Of a stretch of DNA of 64,000 nucleotides, positions 19,656 to 27,544 are shown piece by piece. This DNA is from Rhizobium sp. (GTDB lineage Bacteria > Pseudomonadota > Alphaproteobacteria > Rhizobiales > Rhizobiaceae). The stretch spans positions 124,001 through 188,000 of the forward strand of contig PEKW01000015.1 of NCBI GenBank assembly GCA_002796995.1, in the 5' to 3' direction. The translations under genes were made by a program, and so were the position numbers. A model generated the notes under the pieces. The model saw only the letters and a list, made by a program, of their open reading frames with translations. It was not told the DNA's origin and ran no database searches. How positions within the stretch are numbered: the first letter of the stretch is position 1; every line of letters starts with the position of its first letter.

Positions 19656-20720
19656 ATGACGAAATCTCACGGGCGGGGCCGCGCTTGGCTTTCCCTGGTG
19701 TCGGCGGCAGTCGTCGCGGCACCGTCCTTTGCCAGTGCAGCCGAACTGAACATTCTGACCTGGGAGGGCTATGCCGATCAGTCCTTCATTCCGAAATTCG
19801 AAGAAGCCTCGGGCTGCAAGACCAATTCGACCTATGTCGGCTCGAACGACGACTTCGCGCCGAAGCTGGCCGCCGGCGGCGGTGTCTACGACATCATCGT
19901 GCCGTCCATCGACACCATTGGCCTGATGCGCCAGGCAGGCTTCGTCGAGCCGATCGACACCGCGAAGATCGAAGGCTGGGCCGACGTCTATCCGGAATTC
20001 TCCGGTGCCAAGGACGTCACCGCCGAGGGCTCGGTCTGGTCGGTGCCGCTCGTCTGGGGTTCGATCTCGCTGATGTACCGCGCCGACAAGGTCGATCCGA
20101 AGCCGGATTCGATCGGTGTGCTGTTCGACGAGAAGTACAAGGGCAAGGTCGCCATGTGGGACGACAAGTCGTCGCTCTACTGGACGGCCCGCCTGCTCGG
20201 CTATGAAAACGTCTATGATTTGAGCGACGAGCAGCTCGAAGCCGTCAAGCAGAAGCTGATCGCGCAGAAGCCGTTGATCCGCAAGTACTGGGCGACCGCC
20301 GGCGAACTGACGGAGCTCTACGCCAACCAGGAAGTCTGGGTCTCCAACACCTGGACCGGCCTGCAGAGCAAGGAAGTCAATGCGCTGAAGAAGGGCTTCG
20401 AAGTGGTCGAATTCACCCCGAAGGAGAAGGCCGAGGGCTGGATGGACTCCATGCAGCTGGTGAAGGACAGCCCGAACACCGACTGCGCCTACAAGTTCTT
20501 CTCCTTCATGCTGTCGGCCGAGGGCCAGTGCGGCATCGTCAGCTCGACCGGCTATTTCCCGGTCAACCCGAAGGCCGTTTCCGGCTGCCTGACCGGCGCC
20601 GACGCGGAAGCCAAGAAGGTCAACAACATCGAGTTCGTGAAGAGCCTGGTGATGTGGCAGATGCCGACGCGCCTCGACAAGTATCTTGAAGTCTGGAACG
20701 CCGTGAAAGCGGCTCCCTGA
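19656..20720 (+). CDS. PotD/PotF-type periplasmic amine-binding protein
   Basis: 354 residues with a Sec signal peptide ending at SFASA-AELN. The mature protein starts LNILTWEGYADQSFIPKFEE, typical of polyamine-binding proteins, and has the WGSISLMYRADK region. Family members capture putrescine, spermidine or related cationic amines for an ABC importer. It is the first gene of a four-gene transporter operon behind a sigma-54 promoter. The gene set downstream suggests an amine substrate other than a classical polyamine is possible. Confidence 0.85.
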   Translation: MTKSHGRGRAWLSLVSAAVVAAPSFASAAELNILTWEGYADQSFIPKFEEASGCKTNSTYVGSNDDFAPKLAAGGGVYDIIVPSIDTIGLMRQAGFVEPIDTAKIEGWADVYPEFSGAKDVTAEGSVWSVPLVWGSISLMYRADKVDPKPDSIGVLFDEKYKGKVAMWDDKSSLYWTARLLGYENVYDLSDEQLEAVKQKLIAQKPLIRKYWATAGELTELYANQEVWVSNTWTGLQSKEVNALKKGFEVVEFTPKEKAEGWMDSMQLVKDSPNTDCAYKFFSFMLSAEGQCGIVSSTGYFPVNPKAVSGCLTGADAEAKKVNNIEFVKSLVMWQMPTRLDKYLEVWNAVKAAP

Positions 20721-20806
20721 GGACCGATCAGAGCGACCCCGATCACCGCCGGCCATGCCGGCGGTGATCTCCGCTGTTCATTTTCGACCCGACCAAGGAC
20801 TTGTCT

Positions 20807-21925
20807 ATGGCGCTGCAACCGATCGTCACCTTGGACAACGTGATGAAGGCCTACGGGACCTTCACCGCGCTCCACAATATCAACCTCGAAATCGGTACGG
20901 GCGAGTTCGTCACCCTGCTCGGCCCCTCGGGCTGCGGCAAGACGACGACGCTCCGGCTGATCGGCGGCTTCGAGACCGCCGACAAGGGCCGGATCACGCT
21001 GGCCGGATCCGACGTCACCCAGGAGCCGCCTTACCGGCGCGACATCAATACGGTGTTCCAGGACTACGCGCTGTTTCCCCATATGACGGTAGCGGAAAAC
21101 GTCGGCTACGGCCTGACCGTGCGGGCCAACCGCAAGCCCAAGGACGAGCGCGTCCGGCGCGTCGGCGAAGCGCTGGCGCTGGTCGGCCTCTCCGACAAGG
21201 CCGACCGCATGCCGCAGCAGCTTTCCGGCGGCCAGCGCCAGCGCGTCGCCATGGCCCGGGCCCTGGTGCGCCAGCCGAAAGTCCTTCTGCTCGACGAACC
21301 GCTGTCGGCGCTGGACGTGAAGCTGCGCGAAGCCATGCAGGTCGAGCTGAAACATCTCCACCAGAAGCTCGGCATCACCTTCCTGATGGTCACCCACGAC
21401 CAGGAGGAGGCGCTGGTGCTGTCGGATCGCATCGCGGTGATGCAGGGCGGACGCATCGCCCAGATCGGTTCGCCCTCGGAACTCTACGACCGTCCGGCGA
21501 GCCCCTATGTCGCCGACTTCATCGGTGCGGCGAACCTGATCGCCTGCACCTTTGCCGGCCGCGAAGGCGGGCTCGCCAAGGTCAAGCTGCCCGACGGGAC
21601 GCTGATGTCCGGTATCGAGGTACAGCCGGGGCAGGAGCTGAAGGACGGCGGAAAGGCGCTGATCGCTATCCGGCCGGAACGCATGCAGGCCGGCCCGACC
21701 CCCGCCGGCAATTCGGCGCTCTCGGCCACCGTGGTCAACCAGCTCTTCCATGGCGGGCGGTTCCAGATCGAGTTGCGGCTCGACGGCATTGAAGCGCCGA
21801 TCTTCGTCGACATCGCCCGCAATACGGTCGCCGCCGACGGCAATGTGCCGCAGCCCGGGAACCGCATGGAATTCCACGTCGCGCCGCTGGACGTTCTGGT
21901 CTACCGAGCGGAGGACGGCGCATGA
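20807..21925 (+). CDS. ABC transporter ATPase, polyamine type (PotA/PotG)
   Basis: 372 residues. Walker A is GPSGCGKT, the signature is LSGGQRQRVAMARAL, Walker B is VLLLDEPLSALD, and the His switch is VTHDQEE. A C-terminal TOBE-type regulatory domain follows (about residues 250-370). The start at 20807 has AAGGA 7 bases upstream. It overlaps the next permease gene by 4 bases. It energises uptake with the two permeases downstream. Confidence 0.92.
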   Translation: MALQPIVTLDNVMKAYGTFTALHNINLEIGTGEFVTLLGPSGCGKTTTLRLIGGFETADKGRITLAGSDVTQEPPYRRDINTVFQDYALFPHMTVAENVGYGLTVRANRKPKDERVRRVGEALALVGLSDKADRMPQQLSGGQRQRVAMARALVRQPKVLLLDEPLSALDVKLREAMQVELKHLHQKLGITFLMVTHDQEEALVLSDRIAVMQGGRIAQIGSPSELYDRPASPYVADFIGAANLIACTFAGREGGLAKVKLPDGTLMSGIEVQPGQELKDGGKALIAIRPERMQAGPTPAGNSALSATVVNQLFHGGRFQIELRLDGIEAPIFVDIARNTVAADGNVPQPGNRMEFHVAPLDVLVYRAEDGA

Positions 21926-22791
21926 AAGCGAGCACCCGCAAGGCAGCCAGTTTCTGGCTGCTCTTTTCCCTGCCGCTGCTCTGGACCTTCGTCTTCCTGA
22001 TCCTGCCCTATGGGGCGATGGGCATGATGAGCTTCTGGACCCGCCAGTTTCCCCTGTTCATTCCGGATTTCCAGTGGGGCAATTACGTTCTCCTGTTTTC
22101 CGATCCGCAATATCTGACCGTGATCCTCAGGACGCTGAAGATCGCCGCGCTCGTCACCGTCTATTCGGTGGTGCTCGGTTATCCGCTCGCCTATTTCCTC
22201 GTCTTCACGATCCGTTCCGAAAAGCTGCGCACGCTGCTCTACATGTGTGTCGTCGTGCCGCTCTGGGTGTCCTATCTCCTGCGCGCCTATACCTGGAAGA
22301 TCATCCTCGGCACCGACGGGGCGCTGAACTCGGCGCTGCTCTGGCTCGGCCTGATCGACCAGCCGCTCGACATCTTTCTCTACAATCAGGCGGCGATGGT
22401 GATCACGCTCACCTATATCTTCATCCCCTTCATGGTGATGCCGATCTTCACCGCGCTCGAACGCATCCCACCCGCCCTGATCGAAGCCTCCCAGGACCTG
22501 GGCGCCGGGCCGTTCGAAACCTTCGTCCGGGTCATCATGCCGCTGTCGACCGCCGGGGTGATTGCCGGCGCGACCATGACCTTCTGCCTGTCCTTCGGCG
22601 ATTTCGTCGCCCCGGTTCTCGTCGGCGGACCGAGCGGCACCATGGTCGCGACCGTGCTGCAGAGCCAGTTCGGCGCGGCGCTCAACTGGCCGCTCGGCTC
22701 TGCGCTTGCCGTGATCATCTTCACCCTGGTGCTTGTCGTGCTGCAGATTTCCAGCAGGCTCGATCGTGCCGGCCGCGTGTCCATGGGCTGA
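21922..22791 (+). CDS. ABC transporter permease, PotB/PotH type
   Basis: 289 residues with about six membrane spans, starting FWLLFSLPLLWTFVFLILPY. The permease EAA loop reads EASQDLGAGPFETFVRVIMP, where NosF-like or PotA/PotG-type ATPases dock. It forms a heterodimer with the next gene product. The start overlaps the ATPase stop (ATGA). Confidence 0.92.
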   Translation: MKASTRKAASFWLLFSLPLLWTFVFLILPYGAMGMMSFWTRQFPLFIPDFQWGNYVLLFSDPQYLTVILRTLKIAALVTVYSVVLGYPLAYFLVFTIRSEKLRTLLYMCVVVPLWVSYLLRAYTWKIILGTDGALNSALLWLGLIDQPLDIFLYNQAAMVITLTYIFIPFMVMPIFTALERIPPALIEASQDLGAGPFETFVRVIMPLSTAGVIAGATMTFCLSFGDFVAPVLVGGPSGTMVATVLQSQFGAALNWPLGSALAVIIFTLVLVVLQISSRLDRAGRVSMG

Positions 22792-22804
22792 GGGAGAAAC
22801 CATC

Positions 22805-23587
22805 ATGCACAAACTCATCTGGTGGCAGAAAAGCCTGGTCGGCGTGGCGGTCGGAACCCTGCTCTTTCTCTATGTCCCCGTCGCGATCCTGATCCTGTTC
22901 TCGTTCAACGACAGCCCGGTCACTTCCTTCCCGCTCTCGGGCTTCACCTGGGGCTGGTACCAGAAGGTTTTTGCCAATCAGGACCTGCTGAAGGCCCTGA
23001 AGAACAGCCTGATCGTCGCCATCTCGGCAACCGCGCTCACCATCGTGATCGGGGTGCCGGCAGCGCTCGCGCTCGACCGCTATCCCTTCGTGGGCAAGCA
23101 GCTGTTCAAGAACACGATCCTGCTGCCGCTGTCGCTGCCGGGCATCGTCACCGGTATCGCCATGCTGAACTTCTACAAGCAGATCGGCTTGCCGCAGAGC
23201 CTCGGCGCCGTCGTCATCGGCCACGCCACGGCACTGGTCGGGGTCGTGGTCGGGCAGGTGCTGGCGCGGCTGGAAAAGGTCAACCGCAACCTCTCCGAAG
23301 CAAGCTCCGATCTCGGCGCGACCGGCATCGAGACCTTCTTCTACGTGACCCTGCCGAACATCCGCTCGGCGATTATCGGCTCTGCCTTGCTGTGCTTCAC
23401 CCTGTCCTTCGATGAAATCCCGGTCACCTACTTCCTGACCGGGCGCGACGTGACGCTGCCGATGTACATCTACTCGACGCTCAGGCGCGGCATCACGCCG
23501 GAGATCAATGCGATCGGCGCCCTGATCGTGGTCGCGTCGCTGGCGCTGATCCTGAGTTCGGTCAGCATGCTGCGGCAGAAGCAGTAG
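22805..23587 (+). CDS. ABC transporter permease, PotC/PotI type
   Basis: 260 residues, about six membrane spans, with the EAA loop SEASSDLGATGIETFFYVTL. The extracytoplasmic loop after the first span (FSFNDSPVTSFPLSGFTWGW) is characteristic of PotC/PotI proteins. It begins 13 bases after the preceding permease and is the last gene of the transporter operon. A strong hairpin follows. Confidence 0.92.
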   Translation: MHKLIWWQKSLVGVAVGTLLFLYVPVAILILFSFNDSPVTSFPLSGFTWGWYQKVFANQDLLKALKNSLIVAISATALTIVIGVPAALALDRYPFVGKQLFKNTILLPLSLPGIVTGIAMLNFYKQIGLPQSLGAVVIGHATALVGVVVGQVLARLEKVNRNLSEASSDLGATGIETFFYVTLPNIRSAIIGSALLCFTLSFDEIPVTYFLTGRDVTLPMYIYSTLRRGITPEINAIGALIVVASLALILSSVSMLRQKQ

Positions 23588-23598
23588 GAAGCATTCGG

Positions 23599-23622
23599 AG
23601 CCCGGCGGTCGCGCCGGGCTTC
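23599..23622. terminator. Bidirectional terminator between the transporter and regulator genes
   Basis: A 9-base perfect stem (AGCCCGGCG / CGCCGGGCT) with loop GTCG sits between the convergent permease and sigma-54 activator genes, 11 bases past the former and just before the stop of the latter. Confidence 0.75.
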
Positions 23623-23623
23623 T

Positions 23624-25066
23624 TCAATCGCTCGGGCGGTTGGTCTTGCGCACGATGGTGGCGATGTCGACGCCAAGCTCCTTGGCCGCCGCCCGCTTCG
23701 ATCCCAGCCGGTCGAGCGCTTCGTTGATGATCCGCTCCTCGAAGGCGCGGGCCATGTCCTTCAGCGTCCGCCCGGCCGGTTCGATCTCGGGCATCGCGGT
23801 TTGCGGCGTGGCAGCCGTCGGGAGCAGCTCGGCAGCGGCATTTTGAACGCGTGAGAACGACGGCGGAAGATGCTCGGGGCTCGCGACGTCGGCCGCGACG
23901 ATGTCGATATAGTCGACCACGCTCTTCATCTCGCGCAGATTGCCGGGGAAGGGATGGCGCATCAGGATGGCCCGGCATGACGCCGACAGCCTCAGCGGCG
24001 CACCACGCTCCTGGCTTGCCCGCTCCAGCATCATGTCGAGGATCTCCGCCTTGTCCGGGCGATTGCGCAGAAGCGGGATCTCCACCGGGAAGGTCGACAG
24101 GCGATAGAGCAGGTCCTTGCGGAAACCGCCCTGCCGGGTCATTTCGGTCAGGTCGCGGTTGGTGGCGGTGATCACCCGGGTGTCGATCTTCTTCGACACC
24201 GACGAGCCGACCGGCTGGATGGTGCCGTCTTCGAGGAATTTCAGCAGCTTTGGCTGTGACGACAGCGGGATCTCGCCGATCTCGTCGAGAAACAGCGTGC
24301 CGCCGGCAGCACTTTCGATATAGCCGCGCTTGCCGGCCTGGAGCGCGCCGGTGAATGCGCCGCGCTCATAGCCGAACATCTCCGACTCGAACAGTGTCTC
24401 GGGGATCGAGCCGCAATTGACGTGGACGAAGGGGCGTCCGCGCTCCCCGCCTGTCAGGTGGATATGCCGGGCGATGGCCGTCTTGCCGACGCCGGATTCG
24501 CCGAGCAGCAGGATGCGGAAGTTGCGCGCATAGGCCCGGACGGCCTGATCGATCTGGGTCTTCAGGCCATCGGGGAAGAGCAGGCGCGCGCTTTCCTTCT
24601 GGTCTCCGGCGGAGATCGAACGCCCGGTCATGCCGCGTTTGGCGCGGTCCTGGTTTTCCGGGTCGCGCAGGAAGTAGACGGTGAAGCCGCTCGCCGAGCC
24701 GGCCACGACCAACACACGACGGCTGGCCTGATAGACCTTGCCGGAGATCTTCGCCCGGACCAGACCCTGCGCATGGCCCCGCTCGGCGGAGGCGAGGAAG
24801 TCGTCCATGTCGAAGTCGGAAAAGCGCAGGAAGGTCGACAGCGCCTGGCTTTCGAAGGGCGATGCGAGCCGGGCGGAGCGCTCGGCGGCGGTGTTGAGGA
24901 AGACCACGACCTCGTCCGGATCGACGATCATCAGCCCGTCGGGCAGGAGATTGGCAAAGGCCCGAAACTGCGCGCTTTGGAAGTTCTGCTCCCAGGCTTC
25001 GCGGCTAAGCGCCTCCGCCCCCCGGACGCCCAGATAGAACTGCGGTATGTCGCCCGGTGTCATCAT
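23624..25066 (-). CDS. Sigma-54-dependent activator with PAS, AAA+ and Fis-type HTH domains
   Basis: 480 residues. A PAS-like N-terminal domain (FANLLPDGLMIVDPDEVVVF) replaces a receiver domain. The AAA+ core has Walker A GESGVGKT, an intact GAFTGA loop, Walker B GGTLFLDEIGEI and an arginine-finger region. The C-terminus is a Fis-type helix-turn-helix (RAAAKELGVDIATIVRKTNR). The start at 25066 was chosen because AAGAGA lies just upstream, after the PAS-gene stop. It is the natural regulator for the three sigma-54 promoters at 19540, 27140 and 27493. Confidence 0.9.
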   Translation of the reverse strand: MMTPGDIPQFYLGVRGAEALSREAWEQNFQSAQFRAFANLLPDGLMIVDPDEVVVFLNTAAERSARLASPFESQALSTFLRFSDFDMDDFLASAERGHAQGLVRAKISGKVYQASRRVLVVAGSASGFTVYFLRDPENQDRAKRGMTGRSISAGDQKESARLLFPDGLKTQIDQAVRAYARNFRILLLGESGVGKTAIARHIHLTGGERGRPFVHVNCGSIPETLFESEMFGYERGAFTGALQAGKRGYIESAAGGTLFLDEIGEIPLSSQPKLLKFLEDGTIQPVGSSVSKKIDTRVITATNRDLTEMTRQGGFRKDLLYRLSTFPVEIPLLRNRPDKAEILDMMLERASQERGAPLRLSASCRAILMRHPFPGNLREMKSVVDYIDIVAADVASPEHLPPSFSRVQNAAAELLPTAATPQTAMPEIEPAGRTLKDMARAFEERIINEALDRLGSKRAAAKELGVDIATIVRKTNRPSD

Positions 25067-25070
25067 TCTC

Positions 25071-26246
25071 TTACGGCCGCTTCGGCTGGCGGGACGCCCT
25101 CTTGGGCGCATGCGGTTCCCGCTCTCGAACAGTTATAACCGTCCAGGCCTTGTCGTCCATGCCGCGGATCTGGCGGATGTGCACGTCGAGCAGGACGGAA
25201 GGCCCGGGTCCGCCGGGATTGGTGAAGAGCGACCAGCCGGAGGCTCTCTTGCGAGTGCGGACATAGGCCAGGAGCTGGCTCTCGACGGTCCGGCTGCCGG
25301 AAAAGGCGGTGGCAAAGGCCTTGTTGCGGTTGATCACCTTGCCTTCCGCGTCAAGCACGATCACCGGGTCCGGCATGCCGTCGAGCGCGCGGATTGCGAG
25401 CTTCAAAGCATTGGCCTTCTCGTCATCGGCATTGCGCTGTTCGGTGATGTCGCGGCAATTGCCCCAGAGGCGCAGCAGGAAGCCGTCGACGATATCGGCC
25501 CGGACGTCGTTGAGGATGTATTGCAGCGTGCCGTCATGGCGGCGGTCGACGCTCAGCGCGTCGTTGATCGCGTAGTTGGACTTGATGATCTCGTCGACGA
25601 ACTTCTCGTTGGCGGCGCTGCGCGGCCAGTAGAGGCGCACGTCCTGTTCGTTGAAGTCGACGGATTCCGGCAGCTGGTAGATGCGGGACATCGCCGGGTT
25701 GCACATGCGCCAGACCGACTGGTTTTCAAACACCTGCCGGATCACTTCGCTCTTCGGCAGGGTGGTGTCGACCGGCTCCAGAAAGACAATGCCCCAATGC
25801 GCCTCGTTGGAGGTTTCCACCATGGATTGCAGGGTGCGGAAGTCGTCCTCCATCTGCCGATAGCGGTTTCCAACCGGGCCATAATCCATCTTGGTGAGCC
25901 TCAGCGCGATTTCGCCATTGATGCGCACGAAGCGCGTCCGTGCCAAGGTCCGGATCGGCCGGCCGCCGCGCGCCAGCAGCGTCAGTTCCAGGGTGGCACC
26001 ATGCTCCGAACGGCTGCGATTGCGCAGGATCTGCTGGATGTGGACGAAGGATTCTGGGGTGTAGAATGCCGCGGCGTCATAGCCGGCGATCTCTCGATCG
26101 TAGGTTCCGAGCAGTTCGGCCTGGGCCTCGTTGAACCAGAGCACCCGTCCCTCGTGCGAAATCACATCGACCAAGAGATCGGCTTCGAGCGACAGGCCTG
26201 CGTCAGCATGGGCCTGGTCCGGCAGCGCTCCCTCCATCATCGCCAT
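25071..26246 (-). CDS. Multi-PAS protein without an output domain
   Basis: 391 residues. I see an N-terminal PAS (DVISHEGRVLWFNEAQAELL), a middle PAS-like segment with a PAC tail (LRLWGNCRDITEQRNADDEK) and a third PAS (LDGMPDPVIVLDAEGKVINR). There is no histidine kinase, GGDEF, EAL or HTH region. The stop lies 4 bases before the sigma-54 activator start, so they are co-expressed. It may sense the inducing compound and control the activator by direct contact through its PAS domain. That mechanism is inference. Confidence 0.75.
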   Translation of the reverse strand: MAMMEGALPDQAHADAGLSLEADLLVDVISHEGRVLWFNEAQAELLGTYDREIAGYDAAAFYTPESFVHIQQILRNRSRSEHGATLELTLLARGGRPIRTLARTRFVRINGEIALRLTKMDYGPVGNRYRQMEDDFRTLQSMVETSNEAHWGIVFLEPVDTTLPKSEVIRQVFENQSVWRMCNPAMSRIYQLPESVDFNEQDVRLYWPRSAANEKFVDEIIKSNYAINDALSVDRRHDGTLQYILNDVRADIVDGFLLRLWGNCRDITEQRNADDEKANALKLAIRALDGMPDPVIVLDAEGKVINRNKAFATAFSGSRTVESQLLAYVRTRKRASGWSLFTNPGGPGPSVLLDVHIRQIRGMDDKAWTVITVREREPHAPKRASRQPKRP

Positions 26247-26349
26247 GGTTCTGCGACCTTTCTGACCTCGGAGCCGGATCTCATTACCTGGCCGGCTGCC
26301 TTGAAAACACTCTCGGGCAATCCGGCGCGAACCGGAACCCCTTTGTCAC

Positions 26350-27075
26350 TCAAACGAGACCCGTTCCCACAATGAAATTGCCGATCATGCGTTCGCAGCC
26401 GGGAATGAAATTGTAGCGGGCGGCCTGTGCCGGATCGATCTCGCTCCAGCAGGTCGCCATGCGGTCGCAGGTGGTCTCCGGATGGAACTGCACCGAGACC
26501 CAGTTGCCGCCATGATCGAGGGCGGCAGCCGGAAGAGTCGGGCGGGTTGCAAGCACGGTCGTGCCCTGCGGGATCTCGATCACACGGTCGAAATTGCCGA
26601 AGAAGAAGGGGGAGGTCTCGTCGAAGCCGTCGAGCAGGTAGTGGTCGCGGCCTTCGTCGGTGAAGGAGAGCGGGAGGCTGCCGACTTCGGGTCCGGCGGG
26701 GTTCTTCTCGACCCGGCCGCCGAGCACCGTCGACATCAGCTGGTGGCCGCCGCATATGCCCATCAGCGGCTTGCCGGTGGCGCGCCAGCGGGTCAGCCAA
26801 TCGGCAATCTCCAGCTGCCAGCGATAATTGTCGGATACCGAGGCGAAGCTGCCGCCGAGGATCACGCCGTCGATCGCATCGAGCTCCGGCAGCGGCTCGC
26901 CTTCATGGGCCTTGATGCCGAGATAGTCGATCTTGTCCAGCATCCCGATCTGGTCGAGCAGGGCCTCGATGGCGATGGTCTCGTCATCGCCGCCGTGAAT
27001 CCGGCGCCAGGTGGATTTGCTGTAGCTGCCGGGTTCGGCGAACTGCGAGATATAGGCAAGTGTCTTCCTGGGCAT
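26350..27075 (-). CDS. Class I glutamine amidotransferase-like hydrolase
   Basis: 241 residues. The triad is visible: nucleophile Cys in MGICGGHQLM, and His-x-Glu in VQFHPETTCD. The overall pattern (GVILGGSFASV, FFFGNFD) resembles GMP-synthase-like stand-alone amidotransferases. In gamma-glutamyl amine pathways related enzymes cleave gamma-glutamyl intermediates (PuuD) or supply ammonia. Such a role would fit the nearby ligases. The start at 27075 is fixed by the sigma-54 promoter at 27140-27155; an upstream in-frame codon at 27156 lies before the promoter. Confidence 0.8.
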   Translation of the reverse strand: MPRKTLAYISQFAEPGSYSKSTWRRIHGGDDETIAIEALLDQIGMLDKIDYLGIKAHEGEPLPELDAIDGVILGGSFASVSDNYRWQLEIADWLTRWRATGKPLMGICGGHQLMSTVLGGRVEKNPAGPEVGSLPLSFTDEGRDHYLLDGFDETSPFFFGNFDRVIEIPQGTTVLATRPTLPAAALDHGGNWVSVQFHPETTCDRMATCWSEIDPAQAARYNFIPGCERMIGNFIVGTGLV

Positions 27076-27139
27076 GATGGTTCCGTCGACAGAATGGCAG
27101 CCATGGACCGGACCTGGAAGGCCGGCACTACATGGATTC

Positions 27140-27155
27140 AGCAAGATCCGTGCCA
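27140..27155 (-). promoter_or_regulatory. Sigma-54 promoter for the amidotransferase-PAS-activator unit
   Basis: Read on the minus strand, TGGCACGGATCTTGCT matches TGGCACG-N4-TTGCW at every defined position. Transcription would begin near 27129, giving about 54 bases of leader. The activator gene may therefore control its own transcription. Confidence 0.85.
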
Positions 27156-27370
27156 TAAGAATAGTTTATTAAGTTCAATAACTTGTCTTTTCCGGTGCAA
27201 GGAGTTGATGCGCAACCGCATAGGTTTTCGTCAATTTTGCATCAGACACCGTCGATGGCTACAGCCCGCCTCCGGCCGCCTTCTCCGAGGAAGAAGAGAT
27301 GGTCGTTTTCTTGCGACATTCGACGGGTTGGACGGGTCCATATTGCGTGTGCGAGCAACAAGGCCTCGAT

Positions 27371-27386
27371 GCTGCGTGTTTGCAGA
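27371..27386. promoter_or_regulatory. Candidate enhancer site between two divergent sigma-54 promoters
   Basis: GCTGC-N6-GCAGA, similar to the site at 19451-19466. It lies about 107 bases upstream of the P450 -24 element and about 216 from the divergent amidotransferase promoter. The 337 bases between the two promoters hold no gene. Another loose TTGC/GCAA repeat occurs at 27342-27357. Confidence 0.4.
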
Positions 27387-27492
27387 AAAATCCCCTGGCA
27401 AAATCGCATCACGACGAGCCCGCTTGGGCCGCTGCTGCGCAGCTCTAGAAAATGCTCTCACGAAAACAATAGCTTATAAAACAGAAAACAGC

Positions 27493-27508
27493 TGGCACGG
27501 CTTTTGCT
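27493..27508 (+). promoter_or_regulatory. Sigma-54 promoter of the P450 operon
   Basis: TGGCACGGCTTTTGCT matches the -24/-12 consensus at every defined position. The start of transcription, near 27519, lies downstream of an in-frame ATG at 27515, so translation must begin at 27545, where GAGGGG is well spaced. Confidence 0.88.
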
Positions 27509-27544
27509 GTTGTCATGGGAAAGCGCCAAAGAGCGAGGGGAACC

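Noticed and set aside
27076-27156. Extended N-terminus of the amidotransferase
   Set aside because: The codon at 27156 precedes the sigma-54 promoter that drives the gene, so it cannot be on the transcript.
27515-27544. Upstream in-frame ATG of the P450 gene
   Set aside because: It lies before the transcript start predicted by the sigma-54 promoter at 27493-27508; the ATG at 27545 has GAGGGG.
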